From NCBI RefSeq assembly GCF_040529185.1, contig NZ_CP159510.1:3100001-3164000 (forward strand): 64,000 nt of DNA, read 5' to 3'. This DNA comes from Sporolactobacillus sp. Y61 (lineage in GTDB: Bacteria; Bacillota; Bacilli; Bacillales; Sporolactobacillaceae). Position numbers and translations under genes: made by a program. The notes beneath the pieces are model-generated. The model was not told the origin of the DNA and made no database searches. It saw only the letters and a program-made list of their open reading frames with translations. Positions 9,218 through 18,183 of this stretch are shown piece by piece; within the stretch, counting starts at the first letter, position 1, and every line of letters starts with the position of its first letter.

Positions 9218-9344
9218 GATTTTCCCTCTTTTCTATATTTCACTTATTTCTATATCGTCGATCACTGTGTTTTCAATATAAATCGGTTGATCATCATGAA
9301 CTGCTCCTCAGTGGCATTGTGACTTTCATCACATGTATACTTAA

Positions 9345-9374
9345 AATTATAGTGATAATGGTTCTCATTTTCAA
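9345..9374 (-). promoter_or_regulatory. sigma-A promoter with Fur box in the spacer, for the ABC ATPase operon
   Basis: On the minus strand, TTGAAA (9369-9374) and TATAAT (9345-9350) are separated by 18 bp. The spacer contains the plus-strand sequence TGATAATGGTTCTCA (9353-9367), which matches the 7-1-7 Fur box TGATAATnATTATCA with two mismatches. Fur bound here would block RNA polymerase directly. Confidence 0.65.
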
Positions 9375-9520
9375 TCAATATCCTCCACCGAGCGCGTATT
9401 ATCCATGACAGTTTTGTGACTATTCAGGTGGCTGATAAACAATTAATTTTCAAATACAAACCCTGAGCAAAATGAAAAGGATACCACTAAACTATTTTTC
9501 TCTTCTTTGCTGACCCGCCC

Positions 9521-9549
9521 TTGCAATTGATAATGGTTATCACTAAAAT
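9521..9549 (+). promoter_or_regulatory. sigma-A promoter with near-perfect Fur box in the spacer, rightward
   Basis: TTGCAA (9521-9526), 17 bp, TAAAAT (9544-9549). The spacer and adjoining bases hold TGATAATGGTTATCA (9528-9542), a 7-1-7 Fur box with a single mismatch. It points away from the ABC operon, toward a 25-codon ORF at 9625 and the ATPase gene at 9954. Confidence 0.65.
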
Positions 9550-9624
9550 AGCAAGTGATCCAGGAAAAAATCTGGCTGCACTGCCCTTGCACTGCAGCTA
9601 TTAATCTATACAGGTGGAGAAAAG

Positions 9625-9702
9625 ATGGCTATACGCGAACGGATGGCAAGGGGCGAACCCGTATCATCGGTGGTCGAAGAAATCAGGACGACCTCGCATT
9701 GA
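9625..9702 (+). CDS. 25-codon ORF behind the rightward Fur-box promoter
   Basis: ATG 9625 follows AGGTGGAGAAAAG, a good ribosome binding site. The peptide starts MAIRERMARGEPVSSVVEEI and stops at 9700-9702. It lies 75 bp downstream of a promoter whose spacer is a Fur box. It could be a small iron-regulated peptide, a leader, or the beginning of a decayed gene: the following 250 bp have no convincing frame. Not recognised. Confidence 0.35.
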   Translation: MAIRERMARGEPVSSVVEEIRTTSH

Positions 9703-9953
9703 GGCATAGGGAACGCCTGCATCTGCTTCCCTCCCCATTGCCCGGACAGTGGCAAGAAGCGCTGAACGATGCAACGCTGAAGCAGGATATGGCACTGCCC
9801 TCTCCCCTTGCGACATATCCATCGTCTCTCTGATTACTTTTTTGCTGCCGCACACGTCGCCAGCTTTCGGCTCCATCGTTCGAAGTGCGCGCGTCTTTCG
9901 GGGAATAAAAAGCTAAGAAATATGTGCAGCGTTAATCCATCTCATAAAGGCTG

Positions 9954-10775
9954 GTGTTATCCATGCGTCGCATAGCTGATCTCTTTAATGCAGACGGCAT
10001 TGATTTGAAGCGAACCTTAGTCGATGTCACGCATTGCCGCAATTGCGGCAGAGCGTTGAATGTTTATAAAATGCGCATGGTCGGCGGGCCACGAAAAGGT
10101 TCATGGACGACGATCACCGAGCATTGTGACTGCTCGTTGTCTCAGCAGGCGGTACAGGAGGCCGACAGAATCAAGCGTGAACGATTTTCCGAACTGTCGA
10201 CGATCAACGATGCCTTAAAACAAGCAACGTTAAAAAATTTTTCTGTCCAGAATGCGTCACAGATCCATGCGGTCGAACAGGCTATTGCATTTGTTAAAAA
10301 GATAGGAGAAAATAAGCCGGCGAGAATGATTTATTACGGCAAACCCGGCCTGGGCAAATCGCATTTGGCCGTAGGAATCAGTAAACTGCTTGACCAAAAG
10401 TATCATAAAACGTGCTTATTTATTGATGTCCCGGCTCTAAAGCTCATCTTTAAATCAACCTGGGCGAAAGAAAGTACGCTCACAGAGCGCGAACTCATGA
10501 CATTCATCGCAGATGCCGATCTGCTCATTCTGGATGATGTTGGTGCAGAAGGGATTACGCCATGGACGAAAGAGCTCCTGTTCGCCATACTCAATGCGCG
10601 ATTATCGAAGAGTCTGCTGGTAACGACAAATCGATCAATCTCAGAACTCTATCTCGATTACGGTCCTAAAATTATCGACCGTTTTCTGGAGAATATGTCC
10701 AAAGCGGATCTTGTCCACTTAGACGGTGACTACAGCTATCGCCTGGCTCGCTTTATCGAGGATGATAAACTATAA
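9954..10775 (+). CDS. DnaC/IstB-like helicase-loader-type AAA+ ATPase
   Basis: 273 residues. The N-terminus has a possible zinc site (CRNCG near residue 29 and CDC near 59). An AAA+ module follows with Walker A YGKPGLGKSHLAVGIS near residue 130 and Walker B ADLLILDDVGAE near 185, and a sensor-1-like LLVTTNRS. This is the DnaC/DnaI/IstB group, which loads replicative helicases or helps transposases. No phage, replication or IS21 genes lie next to it, so its partner is unknown. The start may be GTG 9954 or ATG 9963; AAAGG at 9946-9950 could serve either. It ends just before a strong terminator. Downstream of a Fur-box promoter, but 400 bp away. Confidence 0.75.
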   Translation: MLSMRRIADLFNADGIDLKRTLVDVTHCRNCGRALNVYKMRMVGGPRKGSWTTITEHCDCSLSQQAVQEADRIKRERFSELSTINDALKQATLKNFSVQNASQIHAVEQAIAFVKKIGENKPARMIYYGKPGLGKSHLAVGISKLLDQKYHKTCLFIDVPALKLIFKSTWAKESTLTERELMTFIADADLLILDDVGAEGITPWTKELLFAILNARLSKSLLVTTNRSISELYLDYGPKIIDRFLENMSKADLVHLDGDYSYRLARFIEDDKL

Positions 10776-10798
10776 AGCCTGGCGGACCGGAGCATAGG

Positions 10799-10838
10799 AA
10801 ACGGCTTTCCCGGAAATAAAACCGGGAAAGCCGTTTTT
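10799..10838. terminator. strong intrinsic terminator shared by convergent genes
   Basis: A 15-bp stem, AAACGGCTTTCCCGG (10799-10813) with CCGGGAAAGCCGTTT (10822-10836), 8-nt loop, followed by T. The A-run on the other arm makes it work in both directions, for the ATPase gene and the NCS1 permease. Confidence 0.9.
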
Positions 10839-10853
10839 GTCGATAGCTAATGA

Positions 10854-12575
10854 TCAGGAATTCGCCTGGCTCGCCCTTTCATGCCGGCGGATCCAAATGA
10901 TCGCAAAAATAAAGTAGGCAATCGTCAGGTCAAAACTGATGTTTCTGAAAGCTGTAAAGTCGACGGATCCAACGAAGACGCCAATCGACAGTACCATGAT
11001 CGCAGCCAGGTCGACAATAGCCAATATACCAACAATCCCCGTAATCCATCCGGCAGGGGACGCCGTGACTTTCTTATTACGTATTTCCTGTTCTTTAAGC
11101 GCCTTTTTATCCTGTTCGTGGATGACCCTTTTTGTGATCTCCTCATCCAGTGCCTGTTCTTCGGGATATTTTTCCCTTGCTCCTCCGATTGCTGCCAGAC
11201 CGATATAAAGGAACAGAGCCACAATCCAGGAAGCAGCCGGAAGAAAGAAGAGATGAAGAACATTAAAGTAATTCATGGCGAGGGACAGGGCAATGGCCAG
11301 CATCCATGAGGCAAATGCCGGTACATTCAGTCTGGAGCCCTTATAAAAGGACCAGAAACGGGTCATACCGATTCGCTGAAAAATCCAGTGCTCGGCAACG
11401 ACAATGGCGCCGATTGGAGCAACGATAATACCCAGATAGGTGGTGAAGTCGAGCAGTTTCGTAAAGACAAACGGAAAACAGGCGACAACCGTCATCATCA
11501 GGCCCGTGCAGAAAGTCACTTTTCGCGGTTTAAACTGAGTGAAAATCGTCTGAAAAGCGAGCCCCGCCCGATAAATATTCGGGTTTGATGTGGTCCAGCC
11601 GGCAATCAGCACGGCGATGATGCCAGTATAACCGAGTGTGTAAAAGGCCACTGCTCCGGAATCGATTTGTGTAATCGATTGTTGCAGTAACAAGGCGGAA
11701 GACGCCCCCATGATGCTGCAGCAGATCCAGGCCAGACAGTGCCCGAAGTACATGCCGACCGCTGACGCGAATCCATAGGAACTTTTTTTGGCGAACCGCA
11801 GCACGGCCATATCGCTGAGCGCACCATGCGCAATCATATTTGACAGCCACGCGTAGGCGATCACGTGATAGATACTCAGCCCCTGACTGTTTTCCGAGTC
11901 GATGACCCAGATATACTGATTGGCCAGGCTGAGAAAATCGGAGAACGAACCAATGTGGTCAAATCCCGGAACCAGAGTCACAATCTGTGCGACACCGATG
12001 ATGGCTCCAACGATGAAAATCAATAGCAGCCACGGCGCGCAGACAGATGAAAACTGCGCCACCGATTTAAATCCGAAAGCCGCAATCGTCGAGACAATGA
12101 AACCAACACAGAGCACGAGCATAACAAAGCCGGCATTGGTCGGGTACCAGTGCGTCTGCGGTGGCAGACCGAACAGCACACGGATCGCCGACGCAGAGAT
12201 GGTGACCATCGCTCCGGAAAAGAAAACAAATAAGATTCCATTTACAATATTATAGATTTTCTGCATCCAGGGACCGGCGATTTTTTTCAGATAAGCGTAA
12301 ACCGTCAGCCGGGTGCTGGTAGCAATCGGTGCACAGATCAGCCCCCAGGTCAGGACTGCGAGCGCGTTCCCGATAATCAAGCCAAGAATGACATCGCCGA
12401 TACTGACGCCCCATAAAACCAGGCTGGCGCCAACGACAAATTCCGTTCCGGAGACGTGCTCGCCCCCATACAACCCAAGAAAGTAAGACAGTTTCTGCGC
12501 TTTATACTTTGATACAGGTTTATCCTGCTCAGGTATGCTCTCCAGTATCTCTTCCTGTTCATTCCCCTTCTCCAA
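10854..12575 (-). CDS. NCS1-family nucleobase:cation symporter
   Basis: 573 residues with about 12 membrane helices, a hydrophilic N-terminus and a charged cytoplasmic loop near residues 475-510. The early stretch YGGEHVSGTEFVVGASLVLW and the GWTTSNPNIYRAGLAFQ segment are typical of cytosine/purine/allantoin permeases of the NCS1 family. It imports a nucleobase or related compound with H+ or Na+; which one cannot be told. The family is usually 440-500 residues, so this is a long member with a C-terminal extra. The frame opens at TTG 12575, but the good AAGGAGG site lies about 24 bp further upstream and is not followed at normal distance by any standard start codon, so the true start is uncertain. 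No purine riboswitch was seen upstream. Confidence 0.85.
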   Translation of the reverse strand: MEKGNEQEEILESIPEQDKPVSKYKAQKLSYFLGLYGGEHVSGTEFVVGASLVLWGVSIGDVILGLIIGNALAVLTWGLICAPIATSTRLTVYAYLKKIAGPWMQKIYNIVNGILFVFFSGAMVTISASAIRVLFGLPPQTHWYPTNAGFVMLVLCVGFIVSTIAAFGFKSVAQFSSVCAPWLLLIFIVGAIIGVAQIVTLVPGFDHIGSFSDFLSLANQYIWVIDSENSQGLSIYHVIAYAWLSNMIAHGALSDMAVLRFAKKSSYGFASAVGMYFGHCLAWICCSIMGASSALLLQQSITQIDSGAVAFYTLGYTGIIAVLIAGWTTSNPNIYRAGLAFQTIFTQFKPRKVTFCTGLMMTVVACFPFVFTKLLDFTTYLGIIVAPIGAIVVAEHWIFQRIGMTRFWSFYKGSRLNVPAFASWMLAIALSLAMNYFNVLHLFFLPAASWIVALFLYIGLAAIGGAREKYPEEQALDEEITKRVIHEQDKKALKEQEIRNKKVTASPAGWITGIVGILAIVDLAAIMVLSIGVFVGSVDFTAFRNISFDLTIAYFIFAIIWIRRHERASQANS

Positions 12576-12911
12576 TGATAAAGAATTGTAGATTGTGAGA
12601 TTCCTCCTTATTTATTAGACACTCAGACAAAATGGCGAGTGTGATCCACAATTGAAGACCTTTTTGCCCTTCCCGCAAAGAGTACCCATTCAGGGTTCTT
12701 AACGGATCGGATCAACAGAGTATCGTGCAGAAAAAATGCTTATAACCCAAATCTTGTGAAATTGTTTTGGCTGGCGCTTGCTTCAGAAGAAAACCAGGAG
12801 GGATAAATCGAAATGGGCACGATCATACGGACTGATATGATCATGAAATATGAATGCTGCCAAAGAAATATTTTCAATCGCAGATTAACAAATGAAAAAT
12901 TGTTTCATTTA

Positions 12912-12926
12912 CACTATACAATAGTG
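12912..12926. promoter_or_regulatory. perfect 6-3-6 palindrome in the intergenic region
   Basis: CACTAT-ACA-ATAGTG is operator-like and lies about 340 bp upstream of the NCS1 permease. The 12576-13466 stretch holds, besides this, only the decayed lipase fragment at 13099-13275 and the DUF1672 ribosome binding site. Confidence 0.25.
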
Positions 12927-13098
12927 AGGCACTGCTTTCAAATAATCGGGCCCGCTTGAGTCATGAACGGTGTTTACGGGGAAGAGGAAAAAAGCCGGCA
13001 TCGGCTTATGTAGGGTTTGCTGAACCAATCCCGTTTTTCGGTAATTATAATATTCAAATATCCCGTAGCCTGAAAATGGTTGGAAAACCTGCGGAGCC

Positions 13099-13275
13099 TA
13101 AATGAAATCAGAATATGGCATGCAGGATATGCGCACCATCCAGCTCCTCAGCAACTATGATCCTGCACAGTTACAAGCCGCACGTGACTATATGAATAAA
13201 GCATATGGTGTACAATTCGTCTGCATTAATTCACTTGGCGGAGCTGAGCGAACACGGTGAGTGTTCATTGGGCAT
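13099..13275 (+). pseudogene. decayed fragment of the lipase-like gene found intact at 14413-16506
   Basis: The DNA matches the intact gene around 14637-14820, for example GAATATGGCATGCAGGATAT, with scattered substitutions, a short deletion and a frame break after the GGAGC that corresponds to the nucleophile region (intact GNSLGGALAN; here INSLGGAERTR, then stop). Nothing before or after belongs to the gene. It shows that a second copy of the module once stood here. Confidence 0.85.
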
Positions 13276-13466
13276 ATTGCAGCTAATGTTACCTGGACTA
13301 ATTCCTCAATTCGTTACTTTTGACCTCCCCTCCCCCATAGTTCTATAGACTGATTTTTGATGAGAATATGAGCTGAAGATACACATCTTTCACATAATGT
13401 TCTACAATTGTTTCATATCCGCAATCGCTTACATATCTGCAGACCTCATCTGAGGAGGATCTCACT

Positions 13467-14393
13467 TTGAAATACAAAAAAATATTAACGCCAATTATAT
13501 GTATATCGTTACTACTGGGAGGTTGCTCGTTTATGAATCAGACAAACGATCCAAATTCGATCACCGGAGAAAATCGGAATGAACAAAATGAAAATGTCTT
13601 TGCCCGTGTCCAGGACTACACCGGTCAGGGTTATGCTCTTGAAGGTGGGGAAGAAACCGATAAAATAGCCGAAGCCCATCGAGATGAAGTCGTTCATGCA
13701 GTGGAAAAGTTTTTTAGAGAGAAATATAAAACCGAAGTGATCGTTCATAACCTGGTCGGGAATATTGACGGCGTTACGGTATTCGTTGAATCGGTGGGTG
13801 AGCCACATTTCTATACTTATGCGATTGTCCCGATTGATAAATCCCAGAAAAAAATAAATACTGACGCTGTTTGGTCTCAGGAAGGCAAGGTCGAGGATGC
13901 TATAAGAACCGGAATCTATAATATGGTATTCGATGACAAATTCAAAAATTTAGATGACTATTTAACAGATTTTACTTCAAACAATCTCGTGGTTGGTAAG
14001 AAAGAAGATGCGATTGCAAACGTCGGTGGCAACGGATTTAGTACACCATATTATTATATGTCCATTTCGAAAGATGCATTCAGCGAGGACATTCTGAGTA
14101 AATATCTTGAAAATCCTCAAATGACCAAAATCGAGTGGAAAGAAGAAATGAAGGATATAAAATTGCACCCTAAAGAAATTTACATTACTTTACAGTTGTT
14201 TATGAAAGAGCACAATGCTCAGCCTAATAAAGAAATTTTTAACAAGATATCATCTGATATAGAAAAATTGAAAAATATCCCCTCTGGAGCTTATAGCATT
14301 TATCTGCATGACAATAAAATCTATAGGAGTTCAGGGATTGGAAATAAAGAAAATTCGTTAAAAAGAGGAACTCCAAATAAGATAATAAAATAA
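13467..14393 (+). CDS. DUF1672-family lipoprotein
   Basis: 308 residues. A lipoprotein signal is clear: charged MKYKK, hydrophobic core, lipobox LLGGC near residue 20, so the protein should be anchored on the outside of the membrane. The body matches what I recall of the staphylococcal DUF1672 lipoproteins: YTGQGY, VFVESVGEPHFYTYAIVPID and VWSQEGKVEDAI. Function is unknown for the family. TTG 13467 is chosen because GAGGAGG lies 8 bp upstream. It ends 20 bp before the large lipase-like gene, so they are very likely one operon; this suggests a partner or protective role, which is inference. It is AT-richer than the flanking core genes. Confidence 0.82.
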   Translation: MKYKKILTPIICISLLLGGCSFMNQTNDPNSITGENRNEQNENVFARVQDYTGQGYALEGGEETDKIAEAHRDEVVHAVEKFFREKYKTEVIVHNLVGNIDGVTVFVESVGEPHFYTYAIVPIDKSQKKINTDAVWSQEGKVEDAIRTGIYNMVFDDKFKNLDDYLTDFTSNNLVVGKKEDAIANVGGNGFSTPYYYMSISKDAFSEDILSKYLENPQMTKIEWKEEMKDIKLHPKEIYITLQLFMKEHNAQPNKEIFNKISSDIEKLKNIPSGAYSIYLHDNKIYRSSGIGNKENSLKRGTPNKIIK

Positions 14394-14412
14394 TTTAAAG
14401 GAGTTGAACCAG

Positions 14413-16506
14413 ATGTCTGTAACAGCTAATATGATAAAAAGTACTGCGAATGATAAAGACTTGGTTGAATTAGCAGGATTTCATGCTTATAAAGTACATG
14501 ATATGGATACTAGCATTTACGTAAATAAAACTAGATATTATATTGTTGATAATATACAAGATGAAACCGGTCTCAACGCCATGACTGTACAAAATATCAA
14601 ATCTGGAGAATTTACCATCGTCTACCAGGGCACTCAAATGAAATCGGAATATGGCATGCAGGATATGCTCACCAATGTCCAGCTCCTGAGCAACTATGAT
14701 CCCGCGCAATTACAAGCTGCACGTGACTATTTTGAAGATATGAACGAAAAATATGGGGTTCAATCCGTCTGCGGAAATTCGCTTGGCGGAGCCTTAGCGA
14801 ATACGGTGGGTGTTCATTACCCTGAGGTGAAAGCTGTAACACTGAATCCTGCGATTTTACCCGAAGGACAGGTTAAAGCTGATCAGAATTATGCCAACGT
14901 AACCAACTATTTCAGCAAGTACGATGGACTGACACGTGGCGAAGAAGCACTCAATTTAAACGATCGATTCCCCGGAAACATTTATCGGATCAACAATGGG
15001 ATTCCCCATTTCTCCCGGGCATTTGGCTCAAACCACACCGGGTATATCGGTGACAGCCCGGACAATCAGTCGATCAATGTGGGGATTGAAGGACAACCCG
15101 GCTATGGAAAGATCTATATTGCGGCGGACGATCATATTGTGACGAGTATCTGGAGCGGAGAGCCACTTTATCGAAGCGGTTCCTGGGAAAGGATCAGCAT
15201 TAACCAGGAGAGCATAACCGCCTTGTCGGATGCATTGAAAAACGGAGTCATTGGCCGAATTGGGTATGTGGTTGAATACATCAATCATGCCACCGAAATT
15301 GTCATCGACGTCAAGGCTCGTATGCCTGCGCGGCTGAATGAGCTTCAACGCAAATTCGAAGATATTCTCGAAAACAGCTTCGGCAATACATCCTGGTTCA
15401 AAGGGATCACAACAGGCGGGTATGTGACAAAAGGAATCATCGACCACCTGATCCATTTGTTATCTCAGGCGGAAACATATTGCCTTTATATTGAAAAAAC
15501 GGTTAAAAATCGTCCGGATAAACTGCTGGAATATATGACCATTAGAACCTTTCATGTCGGCGATCAACTGCGTGAGGCTCAAAAAATTTTACGGAATGTA
15601 AAAATGGAAATCGATGATTTAGTCAATTTTGCAGATAAATTTACCAGGGAGGTCATCCCTCGCCTTCTGGCGGATGAAGCAAGAGGGCTTGCCGATGCCG
15701 TTGTCGATGAGCTCTATAATCATTTCCAAATTGTCGGGCAGAACAAAGATCAGTTATTGGCGCAGCTCGTTAAATTCCAGAAGCAGGTCCAGGCCGTTGG
15801 TGATCAGTTTCAATCGGCAGATCAGTCTCTTGCTCAGGGAATCAATCAGGGTTCCCTGCAAAGCGGATCTGTCACGATCCCGACGGCTGATCATACTCAG
15901 CTGAAGTCATCCAGCGATTTACCTTATGGAGTGAATACCAAAGAACGGCATCTCAATGGATCAATGACCCGTTTATCCGCCTCGATTAACAGGGCAATCA
16001 CTCCATTGTCCACTCTTCTTACCGGGCATTTATGGGCTTTAGAAACAATTACAGAGGCCACCTCTGCTACAGTTAAAGCGGCGAGTTATGGCGTCTGGTA
16101 CTCCAGTCCGCCCGCCATCTTGATTGGATTATTTACCGACTGGGACGACAGGCTACGGTTGCAGGTCAAACAGGCATTAAAACCGCTCGACGAATTTGCC
16201 AATACAATTGAAGGGCTTCGGACCGGAATCAACCATTTAAAAGCTAATGTACCGGCGCTCATTCAGCAGTATAAACCCTTTATAGATCAGGCAATCTTTG
16301 ATTCCAACAACTATTCTTATGTCGCCCTGTACAACACTGCTGCCTCCGATATTCTCGATGAAACCGCCCTGCTCTTCCAGGATATTGTTTATCAATTATC
16401 CGGTCAGGAAGCCAAATCGATAACCGCCCTCTGTGAGACATCGAGAAGCGTGCTGAAAAATATACAGCTCCTCCACGAGGATGTTTCTCGTGCTGCAATC
16501 CCATAA
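14413..16506 (+). CDS. large alpha/beta-hydrolase (lipase class 3-like, SA1320-type) protein with helical C-terminus
   Basis: About 697 residues. Residues 1-220 look like a lipase fold: FTIVYQGTQMKSEYGMQDML, then the nucleophile elbow SVCGNSLGGALANTVGVHYP near residue 120 (GNSLGG) and a later HIVTSIWSG that may carry a catalytic His. The remaining 450 residues are largely helical with coiled-coil character, plus one hydrophobic stretch (YSSPPAILIGLF). There is no signal peptide. I recall similar proteins beside DUF1672 lipoproteins in staphylococci (SA1320 family). A lipase head with a long helical tail next to a surface lipoprotein suggests a secreted or surface effector with a partner, but nothing here proves secretion. 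ATG 14413 has AAAGGAG 9 bp upstream. A broken copy lies at 13099-13275. Confidence 0.65.
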   Translation: MSVTANMIKSTANDKDLVELAGFHAYKVHDMDTSIYVNKTRYYIVDNIQDETGLNAMTVQNIKSGEFTIVYQGTQMKSEYGMQDMLTNVQLLSNYDPAQLQAARDYFEDMNEKYGVQSVCGNSLGGALANTVGVHYPEVKAVTLNPAILPEGQVKADQNYANVTNYFSKYDGLTRGEEALNLNDRFPGNIYRINNGIPHFSRAFGSNHTGYIGDSPDNQSINVGIEGQPGYGKIYIAADDHIVTSIWSGEPLYRSGSWERISINQESITALSDALKNGVIGRIGYVVEYINHATEIVIDVKARMPARLNELQRKFEDILENSFGNTSWFKGITTGGYVTKGIIDHLIHLLSQAETYCLYIEKTVKNRPDKLLEYMTIRTFHVGDQLREAQKILRNVKMEIDDLVNFADKFTREVIPRLLADEARGLADAVVDELYNHFQIVGQNKDQLLAQLVKFQKQVQAVGDQFQSADQSLAQGINQGSLQSGSVTIPTADHTQLKSSSDLPYGVNTKERHLNGSMTRLSASINRAITPLSTLLTGHLWALETITEATSATVKAASYGVWYSSPPAILIGLFTDWDDRLRLQVKQALKPLDEFANTIEGLRTGINHLKANVPALIQQYKPFIDQAIFDSNNYSYVALYNTAASDILDETALLFQDIVYQLSGQEAKSITALCETSRSVLKNIQLLHEDVSRAAIP

Positions 16507-16691
16507 ACCCGGGTAAAAGTAGTTAAACGATCACTCACAAGAAACATCTTCTGAACCATGAACACTCAGACAAAACAGCTTAAAAGTCGCATGTTTCAGA
16601 TCCACATCTGCCACTGTAAGAACGAACCCTCTCGTTTTCAGGATTTTATTAACCTGTCCAAGTCGAAGAATTCCCAGCTTCCAAATAATTA

Positions 16692-16829
16692 AAGCCTTAT
16701 CTACTTCCTTAGAGAACTTCTCCTTTTCTGTGTATCTGCATTTCGGGAATCCCGAGCAGCCCGGGAAGTGCTCACCACTGTGTTTCCCATGCCGTGCTAC
16801 CCGTTGCACCATGGGCTTTCCGTGATATC
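16692..16829 (-). pseudogene. C-terminal zinc-ribbon fragment related to the NERD protein at 20960-22039
   Basis: The minus strand encodes [19 protein letters not shown] and the rest of a topoisomerase-type zinc ribbon, nearly identical to the last residues of the NERD protein. It then runs into a stretch (KFSKEVDKAL) that also has a match near 20731-20762 beyond that gene. The NERD domain itself is missing. The remainder of 16531-16690 is open but unrecognised. Confidence 0.7.
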
Positions 16830-16881
16830 TGTTCATCGTAAACTAAATTTAGTTAAAAGCACTTCAACTATTATTAGTATC

Positions 16882-16910
16882 TTGACAAAATATATTGATT
16901 AATCTATATT
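16882..16910 (+). promoter_or_regulatory. sigma-A promoter for the DAACS symporter
   Basis: TTGACA (16882-16887), 17-bp spacer, TATATT (16905-16910), about 50 bp before the start codon at 16959. Confidence 0.7.
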
Positions 16911-16958
16911 TAATGTAAATTATTCGTATTTAAATAGTAGGATTTAAGAGGACTCTAT

Positions 16959-18176
16959 ATGAAATTATCAACAAAAATTACCGTTAGTTTACTACTCGGT
17001 ATCATTGCGGGAATTATTCTTAATTTATTTTTCCCAAGTATTATTCCTGGTCTGGACCAATATGTGTTATCGCCAGTGGGGAAAATCTTTTTAAGAGGTA
17101 TTCAATTTATTGTTGTACCAATCGTCTTTACTTCACTAATAGTTGGTTTTACGAGTATTAAAAACTCGGAAAAAGTTGGAAGGCTTACTTGGAGATTATT
17201 ATCATTGTATATTGTAACAAACTTAGTAGCTCTTGTAGTCGGAATGGCAACTGCCGCTATCTTAAAGCCTGGGAATTCCGTGAGCAATATTGGCGAATTA
17301 AGCACGCAAAAAGCGGCTCAAGGCCAAGGAATTCTGGATTGGCTGGTTTCAATCGTTCCAACAAATCCATTTGAGTCGTTTTCAACAGGTAATTTATTGC
17401 AAATTATCTTCACGGCGATTTTAATCATTGTAGGTATTCGCCTTGTTGGGGAAAAAGCCAATCCATTTGTATCCTTTGTTAAGAGCTTTCATGAGATTAT
17501 TGGAAAAATTACATCTGTTGTCATGAAGTTTTCACCTATTGGGGTGTTTGCCTTAATTTCCTCTGTTATTGCAACCCAAGGATTGGAACTTGTCCAAAAA
17601 CTAGTGATGTATATCGTTGGATTAATTCTAGCGGTTGTCATTATGATTTTTGTCTATTTCTTATTCTTAACCTTTATGAAAATTTCGCCTGTTCGTTTCT
17701 GGAAAAGCTTCCTGCCAGCTTTCGGTATCGCGTTTGGTACCTCAAGTTCTAACGCTGCTTTACCTGTTGCGATTGAAAACGCGCAGGGTCCCTTTAAGAT
17801 GAAAAAAGAAATCGCAAGTTTTGCCATTTCATTAGGAACGGCCTTAAAACGTGATGGCGCCTGCATCATGCAAGGTTTTAACGCCTTATTTATAGCGCAG
17901 CTTTTCGATGTAGAGCTAACACCAACTCTCATTGTGAGCGTCATGATTAGTACGGTCATTGTTTCCTTTAGTACAGCAGGTGTTCCCGGTGCTGGAATCA
18001 TTATGATGTCAACCGTATTAACTGCTGCAGGTTTACCATTAGAAGGCATCGCCATCGTTGCTGGTGTCGATCGTCTAACTGAAGGATTTAGAACGCTTTT
18101 AAATGTTCTTGGCAATACAGCTAATGCGGCTATGCTTGATAAGTGGGAAAATAAAGAAGTGGAATCAGCAAATTAG
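16959..18176 (+). CDS. DAACS-family dicarboxylate/amino acid:cation symporter
   Basis: 405 residues with eight membrane helices and two re-entrant loops. Family signatures are present: GTSSSNAALPVAIENA (re-entrant loop 1), STAGVPGAGIIMMSTVL (re-entrant loop 2) and DRLTEGFRTLLNVLGNTANA in the last helix, where cation and substrate bind. It imports glutamate, aspartate or C4-dicarboxylates with Na+ or H+. The exact substrate is uncertain. It has its own promoter and an AGAGG site before ATG 16959. Codon use is clearly AT-richer than in the core genes of the window, as in the OsmC gene that follows convergently, suggesting recent acquisition. Confidence 0.9.
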   Translation: MKLSTKITVSLLLGIIAGIILNLFFPSIIPGLDQYVLSPVGKIFLRGIQFIVVPIVFTSLIVGFTSIKNSEKVGRLTWRLLSLYIVTNLVALVVGMATAAILKPGNSVSNIGELSTQKAAQGQGILDWLVSIVPTNPFESFSTGNLLQIIFTAILIIVGIRLVGEKANPFVSFVKSFHEIIGKITSVVMKFSPIGVFALISSVIATQGLELVQKLVMYIVGLILAVVIMIFVYFLFLTFMKISPVRFWKSFLPAFGIAFGTSSSNAALPVAIENAQGPFKMKKEIASFAISLGTALKRDGACIMQGFNALFIAQLFDVELTPTLIVSVMISTVIVSFSTAGVPGAGIIMMSTVLTAAGLPLEGIAIVAGVDRLTEGFRTLLNVLGNTANAAMLDKWENKEVESAN

Positions 18177-18183
18177 GATTATA

